This document shows, piece by piece, positions 1-8,255 of a stretch of 56,374 bases of DNA (positions within the stretch are counted from its first letter, which is position 1; every line of letters begins with the position of its first letter). Both the position numbers and the translations under genes were made by a program. The notes under the pieces were generated by a model. It saw nothing but the letters and a program-made list of their open reading frames with translations. It had not been told where the DNA came from and made no database searches. Origin of the DNA: Clostridia bacterium (GTDB taxonomy: Bacteria > Bacillota > Clostridia > Christensenellales > CAG-138); NCBI GenBank assembly GCA_017438865.1, contig JAFRUN010000008.1, positions 1 through 56,374 of the forward strand. Reading direction: 5' to 3'.

Positions 1-1
1 A

Positions 2-3000
2 CGCATTCTGTACCCGCTGTATGCGGCGGAAGACGAACCGCGCGTGCGCCCGATCCTGGACGCGCTGAAGGAAACCGGCTTTTCGATCGGAAAGACGGAC
101 GCGCCGGAAAAAGGCGGCGCGGTCCTGTTCTTTCTGTCGGACAAGCTCAACGGCGCTTCGGATGCGATCGACGCTTTTTTACGGTTCGACGCCGAAAAGC
201 GCGACATCATTCCGGTCAATCTGGACGGATCGACGCCGCCCGCGCTGATCGAAAACGCGATCATGGCGCGCAACACGATCTTTGCGGAGCGCTACACCGA
301 AAAGGAGCTTGCCGGACGCATCGCGGACGCGCTGAAAAAGCCCGCTGCGATCGCCTCGAAGCTGCGGAAATGGATCGTCGCCGCGGCGGCGGTCGTTCTG
401 CTCGCCGTCATCGGGATCGTGCTGTGGCGTGTGCTCGGCAGCATGCCCGCGCAGGAAACGGACGCCGAAGCCACGCCCGCACCGACCGAGCTGCCGTACG
501 TCGATCCGAAGACCGGCATCCGTCCCGAGGACCTCGAAAACATCTATGAGCTGATCGTTCTCGGCGACCGCCTGTGCGTTCCGGAGGTCGACATCGGCAA
601 GATACACTCGTTCGGCTATAAGAGCGTCGGCGCCGAATACTACGCGAACCGCGTACAGGACAACAACGAGGTCCATTGGTACAGCAACGAGGACGGACAC
701 GAGATCGTGCACGGAACGTGGAACGACCTCAGCTTCCTGCAGTACATGAAGAATCTCCGGTACCTGTCGATCATCTGCGCGGACGTGGATTTGCCCGATC
801 TCTCGGGGCTGGAACGGCTGCGGAAATTCGAGATCTCCGAATCCGCGACCACGGATATCGAAGGGCTGCGCAATTCGACGATCACCGAATTCTACTTCCG
901 CGGCAGCGCGCAGGTCGATTTTTCTCCGCTGAACGACTGCAAAAAGCTGATCGATGCGCATCTTGAGCTGGAAACGCCGATGCCGGAGGACCTTTCCTCC
1001 TTTGCGCCGCCCGCGCTGAAGGCGCTTCGGATCTGGGGCGCATGGGACGGCAGCCGGATCGATCTCGACGGTCTGAAGCAGTGCAAAGAGCTTGAGCTCG
1101 TGATTTTTGACGGCATCCCGCTCCGCGATCTTTCCTGTCTGTCCGAGGCGTCAAACCTCTTCGAAATCGAGCTGACGCTGCCGCTGCTGGAAAACCTGAA
1201 CGGTCTGCAGAACAAGCGAAAGCTGGATCGCATCTTTATCGGCTACGAATGCAATCGGCTCGGCGACCTTTCCGCGCTTTCCGACAACACGTCTCTTCAC
1301 ACAGTCGACCTGCACTGCGAACGGATGAACGGGGATCTTTCGTGGCTTGCAAACGCGAGAGGTCTCAAATTCCTGCAGATCTGGAACGCGCGCAGCATTC
1401 GGTCCCTCAAAGGGCTCGAACAGCACACCGCCCTTGAGGAAATTCAGCTTCACGGGCTTACGTCGCTGACCGACATCTCCGCGCTCGAAACCTGCACCTC
1501 GCTGAAAGACGCCTGCTTTAACGAATGCTTCGGTCTGATCAACGTTATGCCCGTGGTCCGGCTTCCGAAGCTCGAAATGCTGCAGCTCTACGGCGCCGGT
1601 CCGAACCATGTGAACTATCTTTCGGAGATCGTCAACAAGGACTATTTCGGCTTCGGCGTGTCCGAGGTGGACGACTGGTCCGGCCTTGCCGAGATCCCCT
1701 CGTACCGGTATCTGAACGTCACCGACCGCAGCGGAAACGCGCTTTCGTATGTGACCGGAAAAACGGTGTGGCGCTTCGAGCTCTGGAACCGCAGCGGCGG
1801 CACATGGGGAACGCAGCCGATCGATTTCGAGAAGTTCCCGAACGTGACCGAGGAACTGGTCCTGCACGGCGTGCCGTCGCTTGAAGGACTGCCCGCGTTT
1901 TCGGTATCGAAGGTGCGGATCGACGAATCGGAATACCTGACCTCGCTCGACGGGCTTCAGAACCTTCCCGCGTTCTCCCGGCAGCACCTCGGGCAGCTGT
2001 ATATCGAGGGCTGTCCGCGTCTTACCGACTGGTCGGCGCTCGACGGGCTGAAGCCGGAGTGCATCGAACTCAACAGCACGTTCTCGGTCCCGTCGTTTGC
2101 AAACATCGACGCGCACAACGTCTGTCTGGAAGGCATCGTCGATCTTTCCGACCTGCATTGCTTCGACGGGTTTTCGCCGAGCCGGGACTGCTCGGTCGAG
2201 CTGTTCCATCTGGACGACGTGACCGACCTCACGCCGCTGTACGGCGTCAAAAACGGCGACTGGCTGCGTGTTCCCGCACATCTCGGCGAGCAGGCGAAGC
2301 ATCTGGTCGACAGCGGAAACTTCAAGCAATATGAGGTTGTCTTTCCGAACGCATGGTGGCAGCCCGCCGAGATCCGCGTTACGCTGCTCTCGCTCGACGA
2401 ACTCGACACGCTGCCGGAGGCGGTCTTAACGCACGTCGACCGTCTCTGCATGGCAGGCGACCGCATCTATGACCCGGACAATTACTGGGTGAACGAGGAC
2501 TGGGACAACGACCGGCTGACGGTGTACCTGTGCGAATACGGTTCGGACGAGCGCGAACGCGTCGAATACGGCACCGTGCTCACCGACCTCTCCGTGCTGA
2601 AAAAGCTGACGGGGCTCAAAGAACTCCGGCTTTATTGCGAACCGCTGGAAACGCTGGACGACATTCAGTATCTGGAATCGCTGGAATCCCTGGAGCTCAA
2701 GGGCAGCAGAACGGTCAGAGACGCGTCCGCCGCATTCACGCTGCAGAAGCTCAAAGGGCTCGACCTGCAAGGCACGTCCGTCACATCGATCGAGGGTGTG
2801 CAGAACCTCTACAATCTGGAATGGCTGAACATCGACGGCCTTCCGGTCGGCGACCTCTCGCCGCTGTACGGCTGCATGCATCTGCATCAGCTGTTTGCCG
2901 GCAACTGCGGACTTACTTCGATCGACGGCATTCAGAATTTCAGGGAGCTGACCGAACTGAACATCAACGGAAATCTGATCACCGATCTCTCGCCGCTTTC

Positions 3001-3433
3001 CGAAATCGACTTCTCATACTGTGAGCAGCCGCGCTGGAACGGCCAGATCCCGCATTTCCGCCTTTCGATCGACAATATGTGGGGACGGCTCCCGAACGAC
3101 CAGTACGCCGTCCTCTCCGCCGTTCCCGTCTTTGACCGTCTGAACGTGTGGGGCGTGAACGCCGCGCTGTGGACGGACGCCGTGCAGAAAACACCGATCC
3201 GCGAGCTTCAGGCGGGAAGCTGCAACTTCACGAACGAGAGCTTCCGCGCATTTGTCGAAGCGCACCCCGAGCTTGAAGAGATCGTGATCCCCTGGACCTG
3301 GAGAAACCTGACCGATATCTCCCCGCTGCTGTCGCTTCCGAACCTTCGCTATGTGCGCGTTTCGCACAACATGCCCGAGGCGATCCGATCGCTCGACGGC
3401 GAAAGACGGTTCGAACTGGAGATCGAACAATAA
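2..3433 (+). CDS. TIR-like / transmembrane / leucine-rich-repeat protein, 5' partial
   Basis: The frame is open to the left edge, so the true start is outside. Residues before the GTG at 44 (ILYPLYAAEDE) look like the first strand of a TIR fold, so little is probably missing. Numbered from GTG 44: TIR-like domain about 1-98 (LDALKETGFSI helix, AVLFFLSDKLN strand), one membrane helix about 110-131 preceded by KLRK, a Thr/Pro linker about 143-151, then some 960 residues of internalin-like leucine-rich repeats (for example LNINGNLITDLSPL). The positive-inside rule places the TIR in the cytoplasm and the repeats outside. I see no Glu where TIR NADases carry the catalytic one (ASDAIDAF is there), so activity is doubtful. 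The SLOG-membrane gene starts 17 bases after the stop, suggesting co-transcription. A signalling or defence role is inference. Confidence 0.75.
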   Translation, partial: RILYPLYAAEDEPRVRPILDALKETGFSIGKTDAPEKGGAVLFFLSDKLNGASDAIDAFLRFDAEKRDIIPVNLDGSTPPALIENAIMARNTIFAERYTEKELAGRIADALKKPAAIASKLRKWIVAAAAVVLLAVIGIVLWRVLGSMPAQETDAEATPAPTELPYVDPKTGIRPEDLENIYELIVLGDRLCVPEVDIGKIHSFGYKSVGAEYYANRVQDNNEVHWYSNEDGHEIVHGTWNDLSFLQYMKNLRYLSIICADVDLPDLSGLERLRKFEISESATTDIEGLRNSTITEFYFRGSAQVDFSPLNDCKKLIDAHLELETPMPEDLSSFAPPALKALRIWGAWDGSRIDLDGLKQCKELELVIFDGIPLRDLSCLSEASNLFEIELTLPLLENLNGLQNKRKLDRIFIGYECNRLGDLSALSDNTSLHTVDLHCERMNGDLSWLANARGLKFLQIWNARSIRSLKGLEQHTALEEIQLHGLTSLTDISALETCTSLKDACFNECFGLINVMPVVRLPKLEMLQLYGAGPNHVNYLSEIVNKDYFGFGVSEVDDWSGLAEIPSYRYLNVTDRSGNALSYVTGKTVWRFELWNRSGGTWGTQPIDFEKFPNVTEELVLHGVPSLEGLPAFSVSKVRIDESEYLTSLDGLQNLPAFSRQHLGQLYIEGCPRLTDWSALDGLKPECIELNSTFSVPSFANIDAHNVCLEGIVDLSDLHCFDGFSPSRDCSVELFHLDDVTDLTPLYGVKNGDWLRVPAHLGEQAKHLVDSGNFKQYEVVFPNAWWQPAEIRVTLLSLDELDTLPEAVLTHVDRLCMAGDRIYDPDNYWVNEDWDNDRLTVYLCEYGSDERERVEYGTVLTDLSVLKKLTGLKELRLYCEPLETLDDIQYLESLESLELKGSRTVRDASAAFTLQKLKGLDLQGTSVTSIEGVQNLYNLEWLNIDGLPVGDLSPLYGCMHLHQLFAGNCGLTSIDGIQNFRELTELNINGNLITDLSPLSEIDFSYCEQPRWNGQIPHFRLSIDNMWGRLPNDQYAVLSAVPVFDRLNVWGVNAALWTDAVQKTPIRELQAGSCNFTNESFRAFVEAHPELEEIVIPWTWRNLTDISPLLSLPNLRYVRVSHNMPEAIRSLDGERRFELEIEQ

Positions 3434-3450
3434 CATTCGGAGAAACAGAA

Positions 3451-5043
3451 ATGACCGTTCAAAACTCGATCCCGATCGTCGTCGGGATCACGGGACACCG
3501 GAATATCCGCAGCGAGGACCGCGACGCGCTGTACCGCGCCGTGCTTTCGGAGCTGTCCGCGCTGAAAGCGCGCTGTCCGCATTCGGAGATCATGATGCTC
3601 AACAGTCTTGCGGAGGGCGCGGACACGCTCTGCGCCGAGGCGGCAAACGCGCTTTCCGTGCCGCTGATCGCCGCGCTTCCGATGGCGTCCGCCGAATATG
3701 AAAAGGACTTTTCCGGGGAAGCGCTGAAAACGTTCCGGGCGCTTCGCGCCGGCGCGAGGGAATGTTTTGTCGTTCCCGCGGCGGAGGCGCCGCCGGCTTC
3801 CTTCGACCGCGACTTTGCCTACCGGCAGGCGGGGATCTATGTTGCGGCGCATGCGCACGTTCTGCTTGCGCTCTGGGACGGCGAAGAAACGTCCGCGTCG
3901 AACTGCGGCACCGCGGAGGCGGTGAAGTTTGCCCTGCACGGCGCATACGAGCCGGCCGACGGCGTTCCGCTGGGCGGATTCGGCGCCGTTCTGCATGTGC
4001 AGACGCCGCGCGAAGGATCCGATTCCGCCGACGCCGGAACGGTTCGCTTTCTCGGCGACCGCACGGCGTTCGACGGCGTCCTTGCCCGGACCGACGAGTT
4101 CAACCGCCTTGCCGCCGAAACGGCGGTCGACTCCCCCGCCCTGCTGCCGGTCGACCGCGAACCGGACGCGCTTTTGTATCAAACGGAAACGTTGTATGCC
4201 AAGGCGGATGCGCTGAGCGTTCGTTTCGCAAAGCAGTACCGGCGCATCCTCGCCGCGCTTGCGATCGTCAGCACGGTCATTACGATCGCGTTTCTGCTGT
4301 ACGACGAAGCCGAGCTGCATTGGATGATCCTCGTCTGCGGACTCGCGCTGCTTGCCGCATGGGCGATCCAGCATTGCGGAAAGCGGCTCGCCTGCCACCG
4401 GCGCTATCTCGAATACCGCACGCTCGCGGAAGGTCTGCGCGTGCAGGCGTTTCTGCGCTATGCCGGAAGCAAAACGACCGCAGCCGATATTCTTTCATGG
4501 TCGGAACGCACGGAAACCGGCTGGATCGCCGCAGCACTGCAGGTCGTTCCCGTCGGCGCCGCGCCGTACCGGGCGCACGATATCCGCGAACCGTGGATAA
4601 ACGAGCAGCGGCTGTACCATCAAAAAGCGGGCAAAAAATCAGAGCGGTCCCGTTCGGGCAGCGAAAGGATCGTCAAAACCGCTCTGTGTCTCAGTATTCT
4701 TCTGTATCTTGTTGTGCTTGTGTTCGAGTGTGTCTGGGGCGATCTGCTGCCGTTTTCCGGCCGCATCGCAAGCGCCGAACGGTATCGCACGCTTGCAAAG
4801 CTGCTCCTCGGCAGTATCTCCGCGGCAACGCTGTTCATCTCGAACTATTACGGGCGTCTGTCGCTTTCACGCGTGGCGTCGGACCACCGCCGCATGGAAC
4901 GGTTCTACGCCGCCGTCCTGGACCGGATCGAACGCTACGGGCAAACCGAGGATCTCCTGAAGCATCTTGCCCGCGAGGAGCTGATCGAAAACGGCAACTG
5001 GTGTTCGTATCAGCGTGACAACGCGGCGGACTTCAATCTGTAA
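3451..5043 (+). CDS. SLOG-domain protein with four membrane helices (SLATT-like)
   Basis: 530 residues; ATG preceded by GGAG at 3440. The N-terminal 1-200 looks like a SLOG/LOG-type Rossmann domain, a family that binds nucleotide-derived ligands: GITGHRN at 13-19, SLAEGADTL at 52-60, LPMASAEYEKDF at 76-87 and a VLLALWDGEE strand at 137-146. Two hairpins of membrane helices follow, about 266-284 with 291-307 and 409-428 with 449-467. The C-terminal tail ends in a charged helix with LAREELIENGNWCSYQRDN. This resembles SLOG proteins joined to SLATT-type 2TM effector domains, proposed to make pores. It lies 17 bases behind the TIR-LRR gene. TIR plus SLOG is the Thoeris logic, in which the TIR makes a signal that SLOG senses, but no Sir2 domain is present. 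Function is inferred. Confidence 0.72.
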   Translation: MTVQNSIPIVVGITGHRNIRSEDRDALYRAVLSELSALKARCPHSEIMMLNSLAEGADTLCAEAANALSVPLIAALPMASAEYEKDFSGEALKTFRALRAGARECFVVPAAEAPPASFDRDFAYRQAGIYVAAHAHVLLALWDGEETSASNCGTAEAVKFALHGAYEPADGVPLGGFGAVLHVQTPREGSDSADAGTVRFLGDRTAFDGVLARTDEFNRLAAETAVDSPALLPVDREPDALLYQTETLYAKADALSVRFAKQYRRILAALAIVSTVITIAFLLYDEAELHWMILVCGLALLAAWAIQHCGKRLACHRRYLEYRTLAEGLRVQAFLRYAGSKTTAADILSWSERTETGWIAAALQVVPVGAAPYRAHDIREPWINEQRLYHQKAGKKSERSRSGSERIVKTALCLSILLYLVVLVFECVWGDLLPFSGRIASAERYRTLAKLLLGSISAATLFISNYYGRLSLSRVASDHRRMERFYAAVLDRIERYGQTEDLLKHLAREELIENGNWCSYQRDNAADFNL

Positions 5044-5046
5044 CCC

Positions 5047-5790
5047 TCAACGTGAATTCTGATATTCCGAGGGCGTCTGACCGAGATAGCGGCGGAATGT
5101 GCCGGAGAAGTAAGCCATGTCGTGGTAGCCGACCGCCTGAGCAACCTCATAGATCTTTTTGTGCGCAGCGTTAAGCAGACGCGCCGCCTCGCGGATGCGG
5201 TACTGAGCAAGGTATTCGACCAGCGTATAGCCGGATTCCCGCTTGAATACATGACTCAGATGCCCCTCGCTGATATGCAGATGCTCTGCGATCCGACCGA
5301 TCGTCAGATCCGGATCGCCGTAGTACACGGCGATATAGGCGATCGTCTCAATCATATACTTGTTTTTCGTGACGGCTGCATCCAACGCGGGCAGCCGTCT
5401 TTGAAGTTCATCCGCATGCGGACCGGTCGAACAGATTCGTTCCACGGCACGGATCAGCTCCGCCTGCTGCAAGGGCTTTGTGAGATAATCCGCTGCGCCG
5501 AGCTGCATCGCCTGCCGGGCATAGGCAAACTCGCAGTATGCAGACAGAATGATCGCTGCGCTTTTGACTCCGGCGGACCGCAGCTTCCGAAGCATCGCAA
5601 GCCCGTCCATCCTCGGCATATGAATATCCGTTACGATGAGATCCGGTGTATGCCGCAGGGCGGTTTGCAGACCGTCCTCGCCGTCGGATGCTTCCAGAAT
5701 GTCCGTAAACCCGAGCGCGTTCCAGTCGACGTCCGCCGCAACGTGTTCCCGCACGGCGGCGTCGTCGTCGACGATCAGGACAGTCGGCAT
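5047..5790 (-). CDS. AraC-type response regulator (YesN-like)
   Basis: 247 residues. The receiver domain spans 1-120, with acidic pair D9/D10, probable phospho-acceptor D55 in LIVTDIHMPRMDG and a conserved Lys in DYLTKPL. A linker leads to a C-terminal AraC double helix-turn-helix at about 150-245 (LTIGRIAEHLHISEGHLSHVF, then the YEVAQAVGYHDMAYFS helix). It is a phosphorylation-controlled transcription factor, a type that commonly regulates ABC sugar or nutrient importers in Bacillota. No histidine kinase is in the window. Its start overlaps the end of the HAD gene by 16 bases, so the two are probably translationally coupled. It ends 3 bases from the stop of the convergent SLOG gene. Likely target: the importer promoter with direct repeats at 6730-6761. 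Confidence 0.9.
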   Translation of the reverse strand: MPTVLIVDDDAAVREHVAADVDWNALGFTDILEASDGEDGLQTALRHTPDLIVTDIHMPRMDGLAMLRKLRSAGVKSAAIILSAYCEFAYARQAMQLGAADYLTKPLQQAELIRAVERICSTGPHADELQRRLPALDAAVTKNKYMIETIAYIAVYYGDPDLTIGRIAEHLHISEGHLSHVFKRESGYTLVEYLAQYRIREAARLLNAAHKKIYEVAQAVGYHDMAYFSGTFRRYLGQTPSEYQNSR

Positions 5791-6629
5791 ATCGGCTCCT
5801 TTCCGATCGTCGGCAGCCGATCGATCAGCGCAGCAATCGCGTGGTTGTCATTGGAGGGCAAACGGACATCCGAGATTGCCCGGATTGCATCGTTTGCATT
5901 GGCGGGACAGGCGGCAAGGTCCGCCTCCGCAAGCAGTTCGAGATCGTTGTTGTAATCGCCGACGCCGATCAGCATACGATCGCGATAGCAATCAAGATCG
6001 CGGCAGGCACGCAGCGCTGTGCCCTTGTTCACGCCCTTCGGAAGAAGCTCAAGATATTCGGAGCCGGGCACGATGTCGGTCGTCGCGTACACGCGGTCAA
6101 ACCGGTCGGAAAAACCGTTTTCGGCGATAAACGCTTCCACCTCGCGGAGCTCGTCCCTGTTGCCGAACAGCAGGGACTTGAACCACGGCGTCTTCTCCGC
6201 CTCCTCGATGCTGACGAAATGACTGGTACGGTGCAGCTCCCAGAACGGGCGGTTGACCGTCTCTTCCGGCGAAACATACAGGATGTCCGTTTCGGTATAG
6301 ACCTGCAAATCGAAGGACGGATGGTGCGCGCGGCATTCGCGCAGCACCGCGGCGATCGCTTCCCCGTCCGCAAACTGCGTATACAGAAAGCGCCTGTGCG
6401 CATCGTCGTACACGCCCGCGCCGTTCAGAACGATGTTCGGCGCATTGAACGCCACGCCGTCCAGAAACTCCAGCATATTGCCGGGGCAGCGGCCGGTTGC
6501 GATCGCAAAGAGCCCGCCCGCTTCCGTATAGCGTCGGATCGCACGTTTGTTCCGTTCGGAAACCGCACCGGTATGATCGAACAGCGTGCCGTCCAGATCG
6601 CAGAAAATTGCCGTTTCATCGGGGCGCAT
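5775..6629 (-). CDS. HAD-superfamily phosphatase, Cof type
   Basis: 284 residues from the ATG at 6629, which has GGAGG upstream; a longer frame runs to 6818 but lacks a ribosome site and would cross the promoter. Catalytic loop DLDGT at 11-15 provides the nucleophile and acid/base Asp. The large cap insert is typical of Cof/YbjI-like class IIB HAD enzymes, and the C-terminal GVGDYNNDLELL is the Mg-binding motif. These enzymes dephosphorylate sugar phosphates, nucleotides or cofactors; the substrate cannot be read from sequence. It is first in a two-gene unit with the response regulator, whose start it overlaps. Confidence 0.9.
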   Translation of the reverse strand: MRPDETAIFCDLDGTLFDHTGAVSERNKRAIRRYTEAGGLFAIATGRCPGNMLEFLDGVAFNAPNIVLNGAGVYDDAHRRFLYTQFADGEAIAAVLRECRAHHPSFDLQVYTETDILYVSPEETVNRPFWELHRTSHFVSIEEAEKTPWFKSLLFGNRDELREVEAFIAENGFSDRFDRVYATTDIVPGSEYLELLPKGVNKGTALRACRDLDCYRDRMLIGVGDYNNDLELLAEADLAACPANANDAIRAISDVRLPSNDNHAIAALIDRLPTIGKEPICRLS

Positions 6630-6666
6630 GGAAACCTCCGTTGCACGTCGAGACGTGTGATAATTG

Positions 6667-6695
6667 ATTATACCATGCGGTACAGGAAATGACAA
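6667..6695 (-). promoter_or_regulatory. Sigma-A promoter of the HAD-response regulator unit
   Basis: On the minus strand, -35 TTGTCA at 6690-6695, a 17-base spacer and -10 TATAAT at 6667-6672. It lies about 40 bases upstream of the HAD start. Confidence 0.75.
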
Positions 6696-6729
6696 TCCCG
6701 GATTCTTTCCGCGAAAAAACGTCGAAAAT

Positions 6730-6761
6730 CGCAGAATATTCATATGAAACGCAGAATATTC
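6730..6761 (+). promoter_or_regulatory. Direct repeats, likely activator site of the ABC importer
   Basis: CGCAGAATATTC occurs at 6730-6741 and again at 6750-6761, a period of exactly 20 bases, or about two helical turns. The repeats sit directly upstream of the importer's -35 region. Spaced direct repeats are the usual target of AraC-family regulators, and such a regulator is encoded next door. The sequence match is seen; the binding is inferred. Confidence 0.6.
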
Positions 6762-6764
6762 GCA

Positions 6765-6793
6765 TTCATTCCGGTTTTGCACTCTGCTATAAT
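6765..6793 (+). promoter_or_regulatory. Promoter of the ABC importer operon
   Basis: -10 TATAAT at 6788-6793 is perfect, while the -35 with a 17-base spacer (TTCATT, 6765-6770) is poor. This pattern fits a promoter that needs an activator. Confidence 0.6.
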
Positions 6794-6841
6794 ATATGCG
6801 TGGAATCAGTATCCGCAACCATATTTATCAGGAGGAAAATC

Positions 6842-8179
6842 ATGAAAAAGTTTGTTGCTTTGATGTTGGCTTTCGTGATGGTTCTGGGCCTCGTTGCGTG
6901 CGGCGGCTCCGCCACCCCGGCAAACACCAAGGACTCTGCTGTGAAGCAGGTCATCAAAGAGGCGCAGGGCATGACGCTCGAAGAGCTCTGCAAGAAGGCA
7001 ATTGAGGAGTCCAACGGCGCGACCTTCTACGGCGTGGGCAACTCCAGCCGCGGCAAGTCCGCTCTTCCGCTGTTCATCGAGTATCTGCAGACGCTCGATC
7101 CGAACTACACGCTCAACTTCGAATGGCAGCAGCCGAAGAACAACAAGATCTTCGATCAGCTGACCGCCGACTCCATGAAGGAAAAGGGCACCTTCGCGGT
7201 CACCCTGATCCAGGACGGCAACCAGATCGAGAGCAAGATGGTCAAGACCGGCATTCTCGACACGTTCATTCCGCTCGACTGGGCGAACGCGAACGGCATC
7301 AAGGCAGACGACTACAAGGGCTATCTGCCGCTGCAGACCCTGAACAAGGTCTTCGAGTACAACTGCACCGGTTCGAAGACGTTCACCAACTGCTGGGACT
7401 TCGTCGCAGAGGGTGAACACGGTCTGTTCATGGACATCGACTCCGAGATCGTCGGCAAGAACTTCCTCTACATGCTCACGAAGGATGAGTACGCCGGCTA
7501 TCTGAAGGATGCGTTCGACAAGCTCCCCGCTGACAAGCAGGCGCAGTTCAAGCCCGTCATCGAAGCGATGGCAGCGGACGCGAAGGACCTCGGTCTCGGC
7601 GCAAACGGCGCATACGCGCTTGCGTGGATCAAGCTCTGGGTAGAGAGCTATGCTGCGCAACCGGATGACGGCCCGATCTGCAACACGCTGGTCGACAAGT
7701 CCGCAACCGATCAGTTCGGTCTGCTCGTTTACTCCAAGCTCCGTTCCGTTGAAGAGTCCGACACCATTTCCAAGAACAACATCAAGGTTGCTGCGTATCA
7801 GGACGGCTTCGAGGGCATCGGCGGCTATGGCTACTGCCACTACATGTTCGTTCCGGACAACAGCCCGCTGCCCTGGACCGCATGCGCGTTCATCGCGTTC
7901 ATCACCTGCACCGTTGACGGCTTCTCCGCATGGGGCAAGGATATGGGCGGTTACTCCTCCAACCCGACCGTTGCGGCAGGCACCGAAGAAAAGTACGGCC
8001 ACAGCAAGGGCGGTATGAACGAGGCCGGCGAGGTCGAGTTCGAGTGCAAGAACGACCGCGGCTATGACTGGTGGGTCAAAGAGGGCAAGCTCGTCATCGA
8101 GGATCCGGAGTACTGCGCATCCGTTGCGTTCACCGTCGGTTCCTGGATCGAAATGCTCACGAAGTATAAGGTAGACTAA
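6842..8179 (+). CDS. ABC transporter substrate-binding lipoprotein
   Basis: 445 residues from the ATG at 6842 with AGGAGG 6-7 bases upstream; the frame extends to 6689 but that part overlaps the promoter. A lipoprotein signal peptide (KK, hydrophobic core, LVAC) places the modified Cys at residue 20, so it is anchored outside the membrane. The remainder is a periplasmic-binding-protein type II-like fold. With the FbpB-like double permease and FbpC-like ATPase downstream, it best fits the ferric iron/polyamine/thiamine branch of importers, but the ligand is unknown. First gene of its operon. Confidence 0.85.
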   Translation: MKKFVALMLAFVMVLGLVACGGSATPANTKDSAVKQVIKEAQGMTLEELCKKAIEESNGATFYGVGNSSRGKSALPLFIEYLQTLDPNYTLNFEWQQPKNNKIFDQLTADSMKEKGTFAVTLIQDGNQIESKMVKTGILDTFIPLDWANANGIKADDYKGYLPLQTLNKVFEYNCTGSKTFTNCWDFVAEGEHGLFMDIDSEIVGKNFLYMLTKDEYAGYLKDAFDKLPADKQAQFKPVIEAMAADAKDLGLGANGAYALAWIKLWVESYAAQPDDGPICNTLVDKSATDQFGLLVYSKLRSVEESDTISKNNIKVAAYQDGFEGIGGYGYCHYMFVPDNSPLPWTACAFIAFITCTVDGFSAWGKDMGGYSSNPTVAAGTEEKYGHSKGGMNEAGEVEFECKNDRGYDWWVKEGKLVIEDPEYCASVAFTVGSWIEMLTKYKVD

Positions 8180-8198
8180 TTTCACATCGACGAAAATG

Positions 8199-8236
8199 AT
8201 CGGAGGCGCCTTAATGGATTTTAGGGCGCCTCCGAT
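8199..8236 (+). promoter_or_regulatory. Intercistronic hairpin between binding protein and permease
   Basis: Twelve perfect pairs (ATCGGAGGCGCC at 8199-8210 with its complement at 8225-8236), extendable by four A/U or G.U pairs to a six-base loop. No U-run follows, so it is more likely an mRNA-stability or partial-attenuation element than a full terminator. Such hairpins often keep the binding protein more abundant than the permease. Confidence 0.7.
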
Positions 8237-8255
8237 GGGATAGAGGGAGGAATTC

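Noticed and set aside
2..5043. Direct naming as ThsA/ThsB
   Set aside because: There is no Sir2 domain, the TIR lacks an evident catalytic Glu, and the LRR part has no counterpart; only the TIR plus SLOG logic is shared.
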